Source of the DNA: Phenylobacterium sp.
GTDB lineage: Bacteria; Pseudomonadota; Alphaproteobacteria; Caulobacterales; Caulobacteraceae
Direction: 5' to 3'
NCBI RefSeq assembly: GCF_030681155.1
Contig: NZ_JAUXXE010000030.1
Span: 1 to 64,000 of the forward strand
Length of the DNA: 64,000 nucleotides
A program made the translations under genes and the position numbers. The notes under the pieces were generated by a model. That model was given only the letters and a program-made list of their open reading frames with translations. It ran no database searches and was not told the origin of the DNA. Below are positions 24,810-35,205 of the stretch, one piece after another (the stretch's first letter is position 1; every line of letters starts with the position of its first letter).

Positions 24810-25196
24810 ATGGACGCTCGCATCGAAAAACGTGGAAGCGACACGGTCACGCCGCCGGCGGTTCTCGCCGAGCCGCGCTTGGCGAAGTACGCCATCGGCC
24901 AGGTCGTGAGACACCGTCACTACCCCTTCCGGGGCGTGATCTTTGACGTCGACCCCACCTTCTCCAACACCGAGCAATGGTGGCTTTCGATCCCCGAAGA
25001 AATTCGGCCGCGCAAGGACCAGCCGTTCTACCACCTGCTGGCCGAGAACGAGGAGAACGCGTACGTCGCCTATGTCTCCGAACAGAACCTCGTGCCCGAC
25101 GACAGCGGCGAGCCGGTCGGCCATCCGCAGGCCTCGCTGATCTTCGAGTCGTTCCATGAGGGTCAGTACACGCTACGCCCGCGCATCAGCCACTAG
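24810..25196 (+). CDS. hspQ: Heat shock protein HspQ
   Basis: AKYAIGQVVRHRHYPFRGVIFDVDPTFSNTEQWW...YHLLAENEENAYVAYVSEQNLVPDDSGEPVGHP. Confidence 0.95.
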   Translation: MDARIEKRGSDTVTPPAVLAEPRLAKYAIGQVVRHRHYPFRGVIFDVDPTFSNTEQWWLSIPEEIRPRKDQPFYHLLAENEENAYVAYVSEQNLVPDDSGEPVGHPQASLIFESFHEGQYTLRPRISH

Positions 25197-25314
25197 GGCG
25201 ATCCGCACGGGCGTTTCAATCGGGGCGCCAGCAGCGCAAACTTTTACCGGACGGACCTGATTTCGGCGCACAGTTCGCACGGAAGTTTCGCTGACTTGCG
25301 CTCATTCTGTCGCC

Positions 25315-26190
25315 ATGAGCGCAGATAGCCCCACGCCAACCCCGCCCCCCGGCGCACGTTCCGACTGGACGATCGACCAGGATTGGCAGGCCTACTCCCA
25401 GAGCGAACACGACGTCTGGACGACGCTTTACGAGCGTCAGACCAAACTGCTGCCGGGCCGGGCCTGCAACGCCTTCCTGAAGGGTCTCGACGCCTTGGAT
25501 CTGCATCGAGGCGGCATCCCCGAGTTCTCTCGCATCAATGAAGAGCTAAACCGGCTAACCGGCTGGAGCGTTGTGGCGGTGCCTGGCCTGGTGCCTGACG
25601 AGGTGTTCTTCGAACATCTGGCCAATCGCCGGTTCCCGGCCGGACGGTTCATTCGCAAGCCCGATGAGCTGGACTACCTGCAAGAGCCAGACGTCTTCCA
25701 CGATGTCTTCGGCCACGTGCCGATGCTGACCGATCCCACCTTCGCCGACTACATGCAGGCCTATGGCCAAGGCGGCATGCGCGCGCTGGGCCGCGGCCAA
25801 CTGCACAACCTTGCGCGGCTCTATTGGTACACGGTGGAGTTCGGCCTGCTGGAGACGTCGGAAGGCCTGAGGATCTATGGCGCGGGCATCGTCTCCAGCC
25901 GCGCGGAATCGATTTTCGCCCTGAATGATCCTTCGCCCAACCGACTGGGCTTCGATCTGGAGCGGGTGATGCGTACGCCCTACCGGATCGACGACTTCCA
26001 GCAGGTCTATTTTGTGATCCCGTCGCTGAAAGCGCTGTTGAACGCCACACTCCAGGACTTCGAACCGATCTATCAGCGCCTCACCCAGGCGCCCGATATC
26101 GACATTGACGTCATGGCCCCTGGCGATCGGGTGTTCACCTGCGGAACCCAGGCCTACGCCATGGCCGGTGGACGGTTGGCCTCCGCCTAG
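25315..26190 (+). CDS. phhA: Phenylalanine 4-monooxygenase
   Basis: FHDVFGHVPMLTDPTFADYMQAYG (Fe ligands) and RLYWYTVEFGLLETSEGLRIYGAGI. Confidence 0.96.
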   Translation: MSADSPTPTPPPGARSDWTIDQDWQAYSQSEHDVWTTLYERQTKLLPGRACNAFLKGLDALDLHRGGIPEFSRINEELNRLTGWSVVAVPGLVPDEVFFEHLANRRFPAGRFIRKPDELDYLQEPDVFHDVFGHVPMLTDPTFADYMQAYGQGGMRALGRGQLHNLARLYWYTVEFGLLETSEGLRIYGAGIVSSRAESIFALNDPSPNRLGFDLERVMRTPYRIDDFQQVYFVIPSLKALLNATLQDFEPIYQRLTQAPDIDIDVMAPGDRVFTCGTQAYAMAGGRLASA

Positions 26191-26561
26191 CCGCCCGCTT
26201 TTTCGCGCGCCATCAGGGTTTCGATGCCCTTCTGGATCTCCAGTCTCTGGGCAGGCGTAAAGACGCGGTAGCGCTGGGAGTTTGGACCGGATGCGGCGCT
26301 GATCTCCTCGTCGGTCACGTAAATGAACCGTCCCTGGAAGGCGCCCGTCACCGGCTGGCCGTAGGCCATGCGGATTCCCTCCAGCCGCACCGCACAGTTT
26401 TCCAGCGTGTCGATGTTGGGCGCGACCGGCTTGAAGTCCGGCTTGCGGTTCATGCCCTCGACCATGCGCCAGCAGACGCCGGTATGCCCAGGAGCCGCCA
26501 GCGGCTTCTCGCAGCCAAACAGTCCCACGGCGGCCGCCAGCCCCAGCAAAACCTTGCGCAT
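26187..26561 (-). CDS. Small putative lipoprotein (CW...LENC...GAFQGRFIYV family)
   Basis: MRKVLLGLAAAVGLFGCEK lipobox-like N-terminus; similar to the 52601-53008 product. Confidence 0.75.
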   Translation of the reverse strand: MRKVLLGLAAAVGLFGCEKPLAAPGHTGVCWRMVEGMNRKPDFKPVAPNIDTLENCAVRLEGIRMAYGQPVTGAFQGRFIYVTDEEISAASGPNSQRYRVFTPAQRLEIQKGIETLMAREKAGG

Positions 26562-26569
26562 GTCGGCCC

Positions 26570-29500
26570 TCAATAGTCCCTGCGCCAGCGTACGGCGAGC
26601 TTGCCGTCGCCCTGGCTGGCGATCTGGGAAATAACCGAGAGGTTGCGGCCAAACCGCCACTCCACCTGGGCCGAGGGACCATCTCGGCCACCACCGGTGA
26701 TTTCCAGATAGACGTTCTCGGTCAGATACTTGCCGCCAGACACCGTGACGCCAGACTCGTCGCCTCCCGCGAGCGCCAGACGGTCCAGTCCGGCGAAGCT
26801 ACGCAAGTTGCCGACCACGTCGAAGCCACCACCGCCCGCCAGGGACGAGAGAGCCGAGGCAAGCTGAGCTGCTTCCAACGGTGACAACTGCGCGGCCGAG
26901 CGACCGAACAGCACCTGCGACAGCACCTCGTCCTGGGGCAGGACGGGGGTGGAGCTGAGCGTGATCTCCGGGCGCGCGGCCGTGCCTTGAATCCGCACCA
27001 CCGCCGTCAGAGACGGATCTTCTCGTGTCGCCGTCAGGTCCAGCCGGATCGTCGCCGGGGTGGAGCCCAGGTGCACGACGCCGCGATCATCGAACTCAAA
27101 TCGCCGGCCAGCGAAGTCGTATTCGCCACGCACCACTCGCGCCGCGCCGGTCAGGACCGGCCTCGCGGTGGTTCCACTAACCTGGGCGTCCAGGGAGAGT
27201 TCAACATCCAGCCCCCTGCCCCGCAGATAGACCCGCCGCGGCGCCCGCAGCCGAACATCCAACGCCACCGCCAATCCCCGGCGAGCGACCGGTTGCAACG
27301 ATTGCGACAAATCCTTCGGTCGGTTTATCTCAACCACGTCGATGCTCACCACGCCTGATGGCGCGGACATGTTCGCCGAGACGTCGGCGCGGTCGATGAC
27401 CAGATCGCCGCCCAGACGCACCTGGCCATTGGCGGCGCGGTCAAGGGTCGCCTGCCCTGAGGCCGAGGCCGTCGCCATGTCGTTGTCGATCAGACGGAAG
27501 TTCTTGAGGTCCAGACGGAAGGTCGAGACCCCTTCGCGAAGCAGACTGACCCGGCCGGCGCCGGACAGCGTCCCGCCGTGACCGTCGGCGGCCGTCGCCT
27601 GGGTGATGTCGACGGCGTTGTTGGCCATTGATGCGCGCAGCAGGACATCGGTCAGGATCAGGCCGGTGGCGCCATCGACGAACCGACCGCCGTCCACCTG
27701 AGCCGTGCCCGTCGCGCGAGGATCATTGATCGTGCCGCCCAGTGTTCCCTTCAGTTGAACATGCCCAGCCAGCTCGCGTTCGCCGCTGGCCAGCAGTTCC
27801 CACAACGGCTTGACCTCACCGTCGGCGAAGAAATCCCCGCGGATCGGGCGATTGCGAACGATGGCGATACGGAATGGGTTCGCGGTCGCCTCGGCGGGAA
27901 GGACCACGTTAGCATTGGCGCGAAGACCCTGTTCGTTGGTCATAGCGGCGTTCAGCGTGACGCTGTCGCCAGCCAGCCGCGCCTTGATCGCCCCGTCCAT
28001 ACCCAGCTCGCGCGGCGAGCCTCGGCCACGGGCGTCGTCGAGCTTGGCGTCCAGCGTCCCCTCCAAGGCCTTGCCACGTCCGGTCAGCGTCAAGGTCGCG
28101 TCGGCTCGGCCGGTCAGGTCTGGATTGATGATCCCCAGGCCGAGCTTTTCAATCTCCGCCCGGATGCTGGTGACATCCTTGGCCAACCGGGCGTCGAGAT
28201 CGATCCGCCCGTCATCGGCCGCCGCGAGTCGTAGCTTGGCGCTGGTCTCGGCGCCGCCGAACCGGACCATCGCCGTCTCGGTCGTCTTCAGGACGCGCGC
28301 GCCCACATGACCTGAGCCATCGAAGCTTAGGGCGTAGCCTGGCTTGGCGTCCGCCAGCGCGCCGCGCCCCTCCACGCCCCATTCCCCGTTGCTCGCCACG
28401 CCTTCGAGATCAATTGCGTATGGCAGACGCGACATCGGGCCATCGGCGGTCAGCCTTCCTTTGCGAACCGCGAACTTCGCGCCGGGAAGAACCGCGTCCG
28501 TAGCGGTCAAACTCAGGGTCGCATGCGGGCCGCCGGCGGCGTCCACGATCTTCACCGCGCCGGCGACCTGGCCATGCTCGAGGAAGGCGCCCTCGACAAC
28601 ACGAAGCTGTAGATTGGCTGCTGATGGCGTGGCCCGCCGAAGCGCGACTGAGCCCTCGGCCGTCAACCCGCCCGCATTGACCAGAAGATCCGATAGATCC
28701 ACCCCGCCACGCGGGAAGCGGAAGGCCGAGCGCGCCTGCGCCGGGCCATAGTCGCTGACCGCGGTCAGGGCGACGACGCCGCTGGAACCGTCGGCTCGAC
28801 GCAGGAAGCTCAGCGTGAGCTTGGCGTCCTTCAAGGGCAGACGCGGAAGATCGATGGCCTCGAAATTGGCGAGCAGGTCGGCGCGCGGCGCGCCGATGCT
28901 GCCCGTCAGCGCTCCGGAGCCCTTGGCCTTACCGGTGATCTCCACCGGCCCCGCCCGGAAGGGACCATCGGCGGACCAATCGAGTTTGAAGCGCAAGGCT
29001 CCGTCGGCGCCTAGGACACCGGCGGTCTCGGCGCGGATCGCCGCGCCGTTCAAGCTGCCGTTCGAAACCGAGACCTTCCGGCCCTCGACCGCCGCCTGGG
29101 CCTTCAGCCTGGGCGTTGCGCCGAGCAGCCGGTCCAGTTCGGAGAAGCCCGAGGCGAAGCGTGCGCCTTTGGCGTCAAGGCTGAGATTCCATGGTCGCCC
29201 GGCCCGCGCCTGGCTCGCAGACCAATCGGCCGACAAAGACCCGGCCGCCCCCGCACGCGCTGCAGCCAGGTTCGAGAACTGAGCCTGGCCTTTGAAGTTC
29301 AGGCCGCCGAGCAGGCTGCGCCCGCCGCTTGCGCTCACCTTCAGGCCGGCGCCGGTCGCCTGGATGTCGCGCAACAGCAGCCGGCCGTCCGCGAGCCGGG
29401 CCGCGTCGAACGCTGCAGTCGGCCGCGCGCCCAGCAAGGCCGCCGGCAGCCCGGTCCCTCGTCCTCCAGCCCCGGTGATCTTGCCCTCAATAGCCAAGAC

Positions 29501-30754
29501 CTTGTTGCGACGGGTGAAGGTGAACGGTCCCGACACGCGGTCGAGGCTGTAGTCCCCAACCTGCAATCGGGAGACGTCGGCCGTGCCCGCGAACCGCAAC
29601 TCATCGAATGAGCCGGTCAGCACTCCGTCCACCCGGCCAAAGCCCATCGGCGGGCCGCCCGTCACCTTGGACAGTTCTCGCGCCGTAGCGCCGACGGTGA
29701 CACCCGCGGGGCCGGCCATGCGCTTGCCGAGATTGGCCTTCCCCTTAGCCGTGACAGCCAAGTTAGCCGACGTCACCTGGGCGTCGAGATCGTAGAGTTC
29801 GGCCGGGGCCTGGGTTCCCTTGATGCTGAACTGCACGTCGGGCCCAAGGCGACCGACTAGGTCTTTGGTCAGCGTAGAGGCGCTGAGCAGCACCTTGCCG
29901 CTCGCGGCCCCGCCCTCTTTGGTCCAGGCGCCCGAAGCGTCCAGCGGCGTGATCGCGCCCGATTTCGCCAGGGCGGTGAACCGACCCTGCGGCCCTTGGC
30001 CCTTGGCCTGGATCTGAAGTGAGAAAGGCTGATCCGCCGGCAAGCCAAGGCTGCCCGCAAGGGCGCCGCCTTTGGCCTCGACCGCGTCGGCGATGACCAG
30101 CAGAGGCCGGCCGCCGCCGAAATCAAACTCCGCATTCAGATGGTCGCCGGGCGTCAGGACACTGGTGATCGCGACCTTGCCGTTCTGCCCACCGTTGCGC
30201 TTTTGGACATCCACATTGGCGACGACGTCATAGACGCCGCGCGCGACACTGAACTCTGGCGTCAACTCCAGGCGGGTGACGGCGCGGTCGATATTAATCG
30301 AGATCGGCAGTCCGGCCGACTCGGTCTTGGGCTCCATCGTCGGACGTCGCAACACGACGACCTTTTCGGCGACGATGTCCTCGGCATGGAACCGGCGCCT
30401 GAAAAGCGCGGCGTAACTCCATGTCATCTCGATATTTTTGGCCTCGAGCCAGACACCCTTCTCGTCGCTGATCGTCAGCCGGCGTACGGTGAACTCGCGC
30501 CAGACGTCCCCGCCCAGCCCCTCGATCTTCAACCGGCCAAACCGTCCGATTTTCAAGCCGCTGGCTCGGGCCTCGATCAGCAATCGCCCCTGCGGCAGCA
30601 ACACGCCGTAGCGCGCGGTCAGGGCGATCCCGCCAATGACCAGCGCCAGGACGGCGCACACCACAAGAATGATCTTGGGCAACATCGAGCTTTTCGCGAC
30701 CTTCGCGACGGCCTCGGTGGCTTCCTCGACGGGTGTGGTCGGCGGCTCGCTCAA
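26570..30754 (-). CDS. tamB: Translocation and assembly module TamB (DUF490)
   Basis: 1394 aa, N-terminal TM, C-terminal DUF490 motifs (DDRGVVHLGSTPATIRLDLTATREDPSLTAVVRIQGTAARPEITLSSTPVLPQDEVLSQVLFGRS). Confidence 0.93.
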   Translation of the reverse strand: MSEPPTTPVEEATEAVAKVAKSSMLPKIILVVCAVLALVIGGIALTARYGVLLPQGRLLIEARASGLKIGRFGRLKIEGLGGDVWREFTVRRLTISDEKGVWLEAKNIEMTWSYAALFRRRFHAEDIVAEKVVVLRRPTMEPKTESAGLPISINIDRAVTRLELTPEFSVARGVYDVVANVDVQKRNGGQNGKVAITSVLTPGDHLNAEFDFGGGRPLLVIADAVEAKGGALAGSLGLPADQPFSLQIQAKGQGPQGRFTALAKSGAITPLDASGAWTKEGGAASGKVLLSASTLTKDLVGRLGPDVQFSIKGTQAPAELYDLDAQVTSANLAVTAKGKANLGKRMAGPAGVTVGATARELSKVTGGPPMGFGRVDGVLTGSFDELRFAGTADVSRLQVGDYSLDRVSGPFTFTRRNKVLAIEGKITGAGGRGTGLPAALLGARPTAAFDAARLADGRLLLRDIQATGAGLKVSASGGRSLLGGLNFKGQAQFSNLAAARAGAAGSLSADWSASQARAGRPWNLSLDAKGARFASGFSELDRLLGATPRLKAQAAVEGRKVSVSNGSLNGAAIRAETAGVLGADGALRFKLDWSADGPFRAGPVEITGKAKGSGALTGSIGAPRADLLANFEAIDLPRLPLKDAKLTLSFLRRADGSSGVVALTAVSDYGPAQARSAFRFPRGGVDLSDLLVNAGGLTAEGSVALRRATPSAANLQLRVVEGAFLEHGQVAGAVKIVDAAGGPHATLSLTATDAVLPGAKFAVRKGRLTADGPMSRLPYAIDLEGVASNGEWGVEGRGALADAKPGYALSFDGSGHVGARVLKTTETAMVRFGGAETSAKLRLAAADDGRIDLDARLAKDVTSIRAEIEKLGLGIINPDLTGRADATLTLTGRGKALEGTLDAKLDDARGRGSPRELGMDGAIKARLAGDSVTLNAAMTNEQGLRANANVVLPAEATANPFRIAIVRNRPIRGDFFADGEVKPLWELLASGERELAGHVQLKGTLGGTINDPRATGTAQVDGGRFVDGATGLILTDVLLRASMANNAVDITQATAADGHGGTLSGAGRVSLLREGVSTFRLDLKNFRLIDNDMATASASGQATLDRAANGQVRLGGDLVIDRADVSANMSAPSGVVSIDVVEINRPKDLSQSLQPVARRGLAVALDVRLRAPRRVYLRGRGLDVELSLDAQVSGTTARPVLTGAARVVRGEYDFAGRRFEFDDRGVVHLGSTPATIRLDLTATREDPSLTAVVRIQGTAARPEITLSSTPVLPQDEVLSQVLFGRSAAQLSPLEAAQLASALSSLAGGGGFDVVGNLRSFAGLDRLALAGGDESGVTVSGGKYLTENVYLEITGGGRDGPSAQVEWRFGRNLSVISQIASQGDGKLAVRWRRDY

Positions 30755-32535
30755 AACGCCTGCCCAATGCTGAGATAGATCTGGAAGGACGGATCGCCCT
30801 CGCGCTTGTCGAGGGGAATGGCGATGTCAGCGCGGATCGGGCCAAAGCCCAGGTCGTAACGAACCCCGACGCCCACGCCGACGCTTACGTCGTCACCGGT
30901 TGGGATCTCGTCAGTGCCGACGGCGCCGGCGTCGGCGAACGCGACGAAGCCCCAGCGCTCGCCGATTTTCTGGCGAAGCTCCACAGACGTCTCCAGCAAC
31001 GAGGCGCCGCCCTGCGGGGTGTTGTCCGGGGGGGTTCGAGGACCGATAGCCTGGAAAGCGTAGCCCCGGACTGAACCGCCGCCGCCGGCATAGAACCGCC
31101 GTGAAGCCGGCACGTCGGGAACGGTCGCTCCGATCATAGAGCCGACGCGCAGCCGACCGGCAATGACGGTGCGAGCCTTTTCGCCAAACGGCACGTAGAC
31201 CGTGCCCTGGCTTTGGATTTTCACATAGGGTAGCCCCTCGTCGCCGATCAGATAGGTGGGCTCAGCCCGCACCTCCAACCGCCAACCGCGTCGTGGGTCG
31301 AGCGGATCGTCGGAGCGATCGAGCGCACCGGCGGCGAGCCCGGCGATCGTCAGCAGATTGGTTCCGAGCGGACTCTTGAGGAATTCCTGCTGATCCTCGG
31401 TCTTGCCGTAGTCAACCGAGCCGCCAAAAGTGAGATAGGACGTCTTGCGGAAGCGCCGCGTCACGTCGGCCCGGACGCCGAATCCGGTTTCGTCATAGGC
31501 GTCGGTTCGGGTGCGATATCCGCCAGCGCCGGCCTTGAACGTCTGCTGCGGCTTCAGCCAGTGCGGGAGAGTTATCTCCCCCCCCAGCCTGCTGTCCACC
31601 CTCGATAGTCGCGCCAGGGCGGCGATGGTGTCGGCACGGCCAAGAACATTGAAATGGGTCCAGCGAGCGTCGGCGCCGACGCCCTCGCTGGTGGAATAGC
31701 TCGCCCCGAGCTCAAGCGTCCGCCGCTTGCGATCGGCCAAGCTGACGACGATCGCCCGAAGCCCCTCGGCGTTGATCTGGTCCTTCGGGGCCAGCGACAC
31801 CGTCACCGAGTCGTAGACGCCGGTATCGAGCAGACGGCGCTCCAACTCGCCAACGTCTTCTGGATCGTAGATGTCGCCCTTACGCCAGGGCGTCAGATGC
31901 TCCAACCAGGCGCGGTTCGTGCGCCCAACGGTCGTCAGCTGGACCACATCAAGCCGGACAAGATCGCCAGCGATAATCTTGTAGGTCGGCTGAACCGTGC
32001 TGTCGGCATGGTCGACCGTGACGACGCGCGGCGCCGGAGCGACGTCGGCGTAGCCTCGCTTCTGCACCGCCGCGACGATCCGCCCCTCGGCGTTGACGAC
32101 ATCAATCGCCCGACCGGGCGCGCCGGTCGCCAAGCCCAGCACAGCTTCACCAGCCTGCTGAACCTCCGGCAGCGGCGCAGGTTCGATCCAGTCGATCTGC
32201 GGGTCGGTAAAGGCGAATCGCGGCCCAGGCTTGATACGAACGATCGCGACTGGCGGCTCGGTTTCGCTGACGTCGGGCTCGACCTGGTGGCCGTAATAGC
32301 CTTCCGAACGCAGCACCGCGATGGCGCTTTCGCCCGCGGCGACGGCGCGGCGGCGCGCCTCGAAACGATTGGCGATAGGCCGGTCAGTCTGACCGATGGC
32401 GTTGACAATGGCGGTCCGCAGACTCGCGCTGATGTCTCCCTCGACGGTGGCCCGTGGAGACTCGGCCCGGGCGGTCCCAGACACACAAATGGCCGCCGAG
32501 GCGGCGACCGCGACGACCAAACGTCCCACGCCCAT
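30751..32535 (-). CDS. tamA: TamA-like outer membrane protein (BamA/Omp85 superfamily)
   Basis: POTRA-like N-terminus, C-terminal barrel with RRFYAGGGGSVRGYAFQAIGP; ATGA overlap with tamB; start at MGVGRLVVAVAAS. Confidence 0.92.
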   Translation of the reverse strand: MGVGRLVVAVAASAAICVSGTARAESPRATVEGDISASLRTAIVNAIGQTDRPIANRFEARRRAVAAGESAIAVLRSEGYYGHQVEPDVSETEPPVAIVRIKPGPRFAFTDPQIDWIEPAPLPEVQQAGEAVLGLATGAPGRAIDVVNAEGRIVAAVQKRGYADVAPAPRVVTVDHADSTVQPTYKIIAGDLVRLDVVQLTTVGRTNRAWLEHLTPWRKGDIYDPEDVGELERRLLDTGVYDSVTVSLAPKDQINAEGLRAIVVSLADRKRRTLELGASYSTSEGVGADARWTHFNVLGRADTIAALARLSRVDSRLGGEITLPHWLKPQQTFKAGAGGYRTRTDAYDETGFGVRADVTRRFRKTSYLTFGGSVDYGKTEDQQEFLKSPLGTNLLTIAGLAAGALDRSDDPLDPRRGWRLEVRAEPTYLIGDEGLPYVKIQSQGTVYVPFGEKARTVIAGRLRVGSMIGATVPDVPASRRFYAGGGGSVRGYAFQAIGPRTPPDNTPQGGASLLETSVELRQKIGERWGFVAFADAGAVGTDEIPTGDDVSVGVGVGVRYDLGFGPIRADIAIPLDKREGDPSFQIYLSIGQAF

Positions 32536-32738
32536 CCCTTTAATCGCGCCCCGATATTGGATGTAAACTGCGTCGCGGCGTGATGTCACCCATGCCGATG
32601 GCGTCAAGCTGCACCATCTAGGGCAGACCGGCGCCTAAATACTGTGCGACGCCCCTCAGTACGGGGTTCATTTCCGAATAGCCGCCGCATTTCACCGCCT
32701 CCTTCCTAAGCTCGGAGTTCCCTTCGGCGCGAAAGGAC

Positions 32739-34253
32739 TTGGCTGTGGAGTACGGTGTGGCGACGGCTCAAAGACCCGATGAGGCCGCGGCTTTCTCGCC
32801 GGAGGAACTCGCTCAGGCCCCGGTCGCCTATGACGAAATGCTGGCCGCCCTAGGCGATGTCAGGCCGCATTACGCGGCTCTGGACCGCCGCATCGCCACC
32901 TTAGCCTCCGCCGAGATGTCGGAACGCCAACGGACTCTTGAACGCTTCTTCCTGCTGCAGGGAATAACCTTCACCGTCTATGGGGGCGAGAGCTCTACCG
33001 AACGGATCATCCCGACCGACCTGTTGCCGCGCATCATCCCGGCTGCCGAATGGGCGAAGATCGAGGCAGGCCTCACGCAGCGGCTGCGCGCGCTGAATAT
33101 GTTCCTCTCGGACATCTATGGCGATCAGCAAATCCTGATGGACGGGGTGGTGCCACGGGAACTGGTGCTCGGCGCACCCTCCTATCGACGCGAGATGCAG
33201 AACCTCTACGTGCCGCACCAGGCCTATGCCAACGTCTGCGGCTCCGACCTGATCCGCCAGCCGGACGGCGCCTTCGCGGTGCTGGAAGACAATCTGCGAG
33301 TGCCTTCCGGCGTCTCCTACATGCTGGCGAACCGCGAGGCTTCGCGGAGAACCTTCCCGGGGACCTTCAGGGCCGCCGGCGTCCGCGCCATCGACCGCTA
33401 TCCCGACCTGCTGCTGGCGACGCTGAAGGGCATGGCGGCCGACTGGCGGCCCAACCCGCAGATCGTGGTGCTGACGCCTGGCGTCTACAACTCGGCCTAT
33501 TATGAACATGCCTATCTCGCCCGGTTGATGGGCTGTCCGCTGGTCGAGGGCCGCGACCTCGTCGTCCACGACAACATGGTCTACATGCGGACCACCACCG
33601 GCCTGCGCCGCATCGACGTGATCTACCGCCGCGTCGATGACGACTTCATCGACCCCCTCACCTTCCGGCGCGACTCCGGCCTCGGGGTCGCCGGGCTGTT
33701 CAACGTCTATCGCGCCGGCAATGTTGTGATCTGCAACGCGCCGGGGACCGGGGTCGCCGACGACAAGGCGGTCTACGCCTATGTTCCAGCCATCATTCGC
33801 TACTATCTCGGCGAAGACGCCATCCTGCCGAACATCGAAACCTATCTCTGCCGCGAGGCCTCGCAACTCCAGCACGTGCTCGGCAATCTGGACAAGCTGG
33901 TGGTCAAGGCCGTGGGCGCCTCGGGCGGATACGGCATGTTGATCGGTCCCCACGCCAGCCAGAAGGAGCGAGAGGACTTCGCCGACGCGATCAAGGCCGA
34001 TCCCGCCAACTACATCGCCCAACCGACCATCCAGCTCTCCACCGCCCCCTGCCTGATCGATGGAGTGATCGAGCCCCGCCACGTCGACCTGCGCCCGTTC
34101 ATCCTGTCCGGCGAGAAGATCGTCGTGACGCCCGGTGCCTTGACCCGCGTGGCGCTACGCAAGGGCTCACTGGTGGTGAATTCCAGCCAGGGGGGCGGAT
34201 CCAAGGACACCTGGATTCTCGAGGACACCGCCGAAGAGGACATGGCGTCATGA
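32739..34253 (+). CDS. Circularly permuted type 2 ATP-grasp protein (DUF404/DUF407)
   Basis: GITFTVYGGESSTERIIPTDLLPRII, RVPSGVSYMLANREASRRTFP, LDKLVVKAVGASGGYGMLIGPHAS. Confidence 0.93.
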   Translation: MAVEYGVATAQRPDEAAAFSPEELAQAPVAYDEMLAALGDVRPHYAALDRRIATLASAEMSERQRTLERFFLLQGITFTVYGGESSTERIIPTDLLPRIIPAAEWAKIEAGLTQRLRALNMFLSDIYGDQQILMDGVVPRELVLGAPSYRREMQNLYVPHQAYANVCGSDLIRQPDGAFAVLEDNLRVPSGVSYMLANREASRRTFPGTFRAAGVRAIDRYPDLLLATLKGMAADWRPNPQIVVLTPGVYNSAYYEHAYLARLMGCPLVEGRDLVVHDNMVYMRTTTGLRRIDVIYRRVDDDFIDPLTFRRDSGLGVAGLFNVYRAGNVVICNAPGTGVADDKAVYAYVPAIIRYYLGEDAILPNIETYLCREASQLQHVLGNLDKLVVKAVGASGGYGMLIGPHASQKEREDFADAIKADPANYIAQPTIQLSTAPCLIDGVIEPRHVDLRPFILSGEKIVVTPGALTRVALRKGSLVVNSSQGGGSKDTWILEDTAEEDMAS

Positions 34254-35194
34254 TGCTCGCGAGGGTCGCCGACAGCCTCTACTGGATCGGCCGCTATGTG
34301 GAACGCGCCGAGCATCTGTGTCGCCTGTCGGACGTGATGCTGAACGCCACGCTCGACCGTACCGAGGCCGCCAGCCAGGCCACCCGCATCGTGCTGGCCG
34401 CCGTGGGCGATACCGAAGGCGCTCGCGCCGCCAGCCCCTATGAACTGGCCTTCGCCTTGGCGCTCAATCGCGAAGACGGCGGATCGATCACCAGTTCGCT
34501 GGCCTTGGCGCGCGAGAACGCCCGGCAGGTCCGCGACCAGATCACCACCGAAACCTGGGAGCGGCTGAACCTGCTGTACCTGCGGGTGACAGGACCCGAA
34601 GCGCCCAAGGCGTTCGCCGACAGCCCGTCGACCTTCCTGCACGAGATCATCGCCGACTTGCATCTGTTCAAGGGTGCGGCCGACGCCACGATGAGCCACG
34701 GCGAGGGTTGGCGCTTCCTGCTGCTGGGGGTCTATCTGGAGCGGGCGCAACTCGTCGGTCGGCTGCTCGAGGTCTGCTTCGGCGACGGCCGCCGCCGCCC
34801 CCTGGACGACCACATGGCGCTGATGAGCGTCCTGCGGATGAGCTGTGGCCTCGAGCCTTATCTGCGCCGGTTCACCGCCGACATCCAGCCGCGCAAGATC
34901 CTGGAGTTCCTGCTGCTCGACGAGGAGTTCCCCCGCTCGATCCGCTTCGCCACCGCGCGGATCGAGGAACACCTCAGCGCCACCGCCCGCTATGTGGACG
35001 CCGCTGGACACGCCGGGCCGGAGCGACTGGCGGGCCGGCTGCGCGCCCGCCTGCAATACGCGGATATGGATGAATTGGACGTCGCTGGCGCCGGCGCGCT
35101 GATCTCGACCGTGCTCGACGACTGCGCGGCCCTGCACCAGGCGATCTACGACACCTTCGTCGCCTACTCCCTCGAAATGCGTCTACCGGCGTAA
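34250..35194 (+). CDS. Alpha-E domain protein (DUF403)
   Basis: MLARVADSLYWIGRYVERAEHLCRL; ATGA overlap with the ATP-grasp gene. Confidence 0.93.
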   Translation: MMLARVADSLYWIGRYVERAEHLCRLSDVMLNATLDRTEAASQATRIVLAAVGDTEGARAASPYELAFALALNREDGGSITSSLALARENARQVRDQITTETWERLNLLYLRVTGPEAPKAFADSPSTFLHEIIADLHLFKGAADATMSHGEGWRFLLLGVYLERAQLVGRLLEVCFGDGRRRPLDDHMALMSVLRMSCGLEPYLRRFTADIQPRKILEFLLLDEEFPRSIRFATARIEEHLSATARYVDAAGHAGPERLAGRLRARLQYADMDELDVAGAGALISTVLDDCAALHQAIYDTFVAYSLEMRLPA

Positions 35195-35205
35195 GGACCA
35201 CACAC

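Noticed and set aside
25555-26694. 379-aa minus-strand ORF overlapping phhA and the tamB end
   Set aside because: Antisense to phhA and out of frame with the lipoprotein and tamB; no domain
28344-30135. Several plus-strand ORFs of 86-166 aa across tamB
   Set aside because: Ala/Arg/Ser/Pro-rich shadow frames opposite a long coherent TamB reading frame
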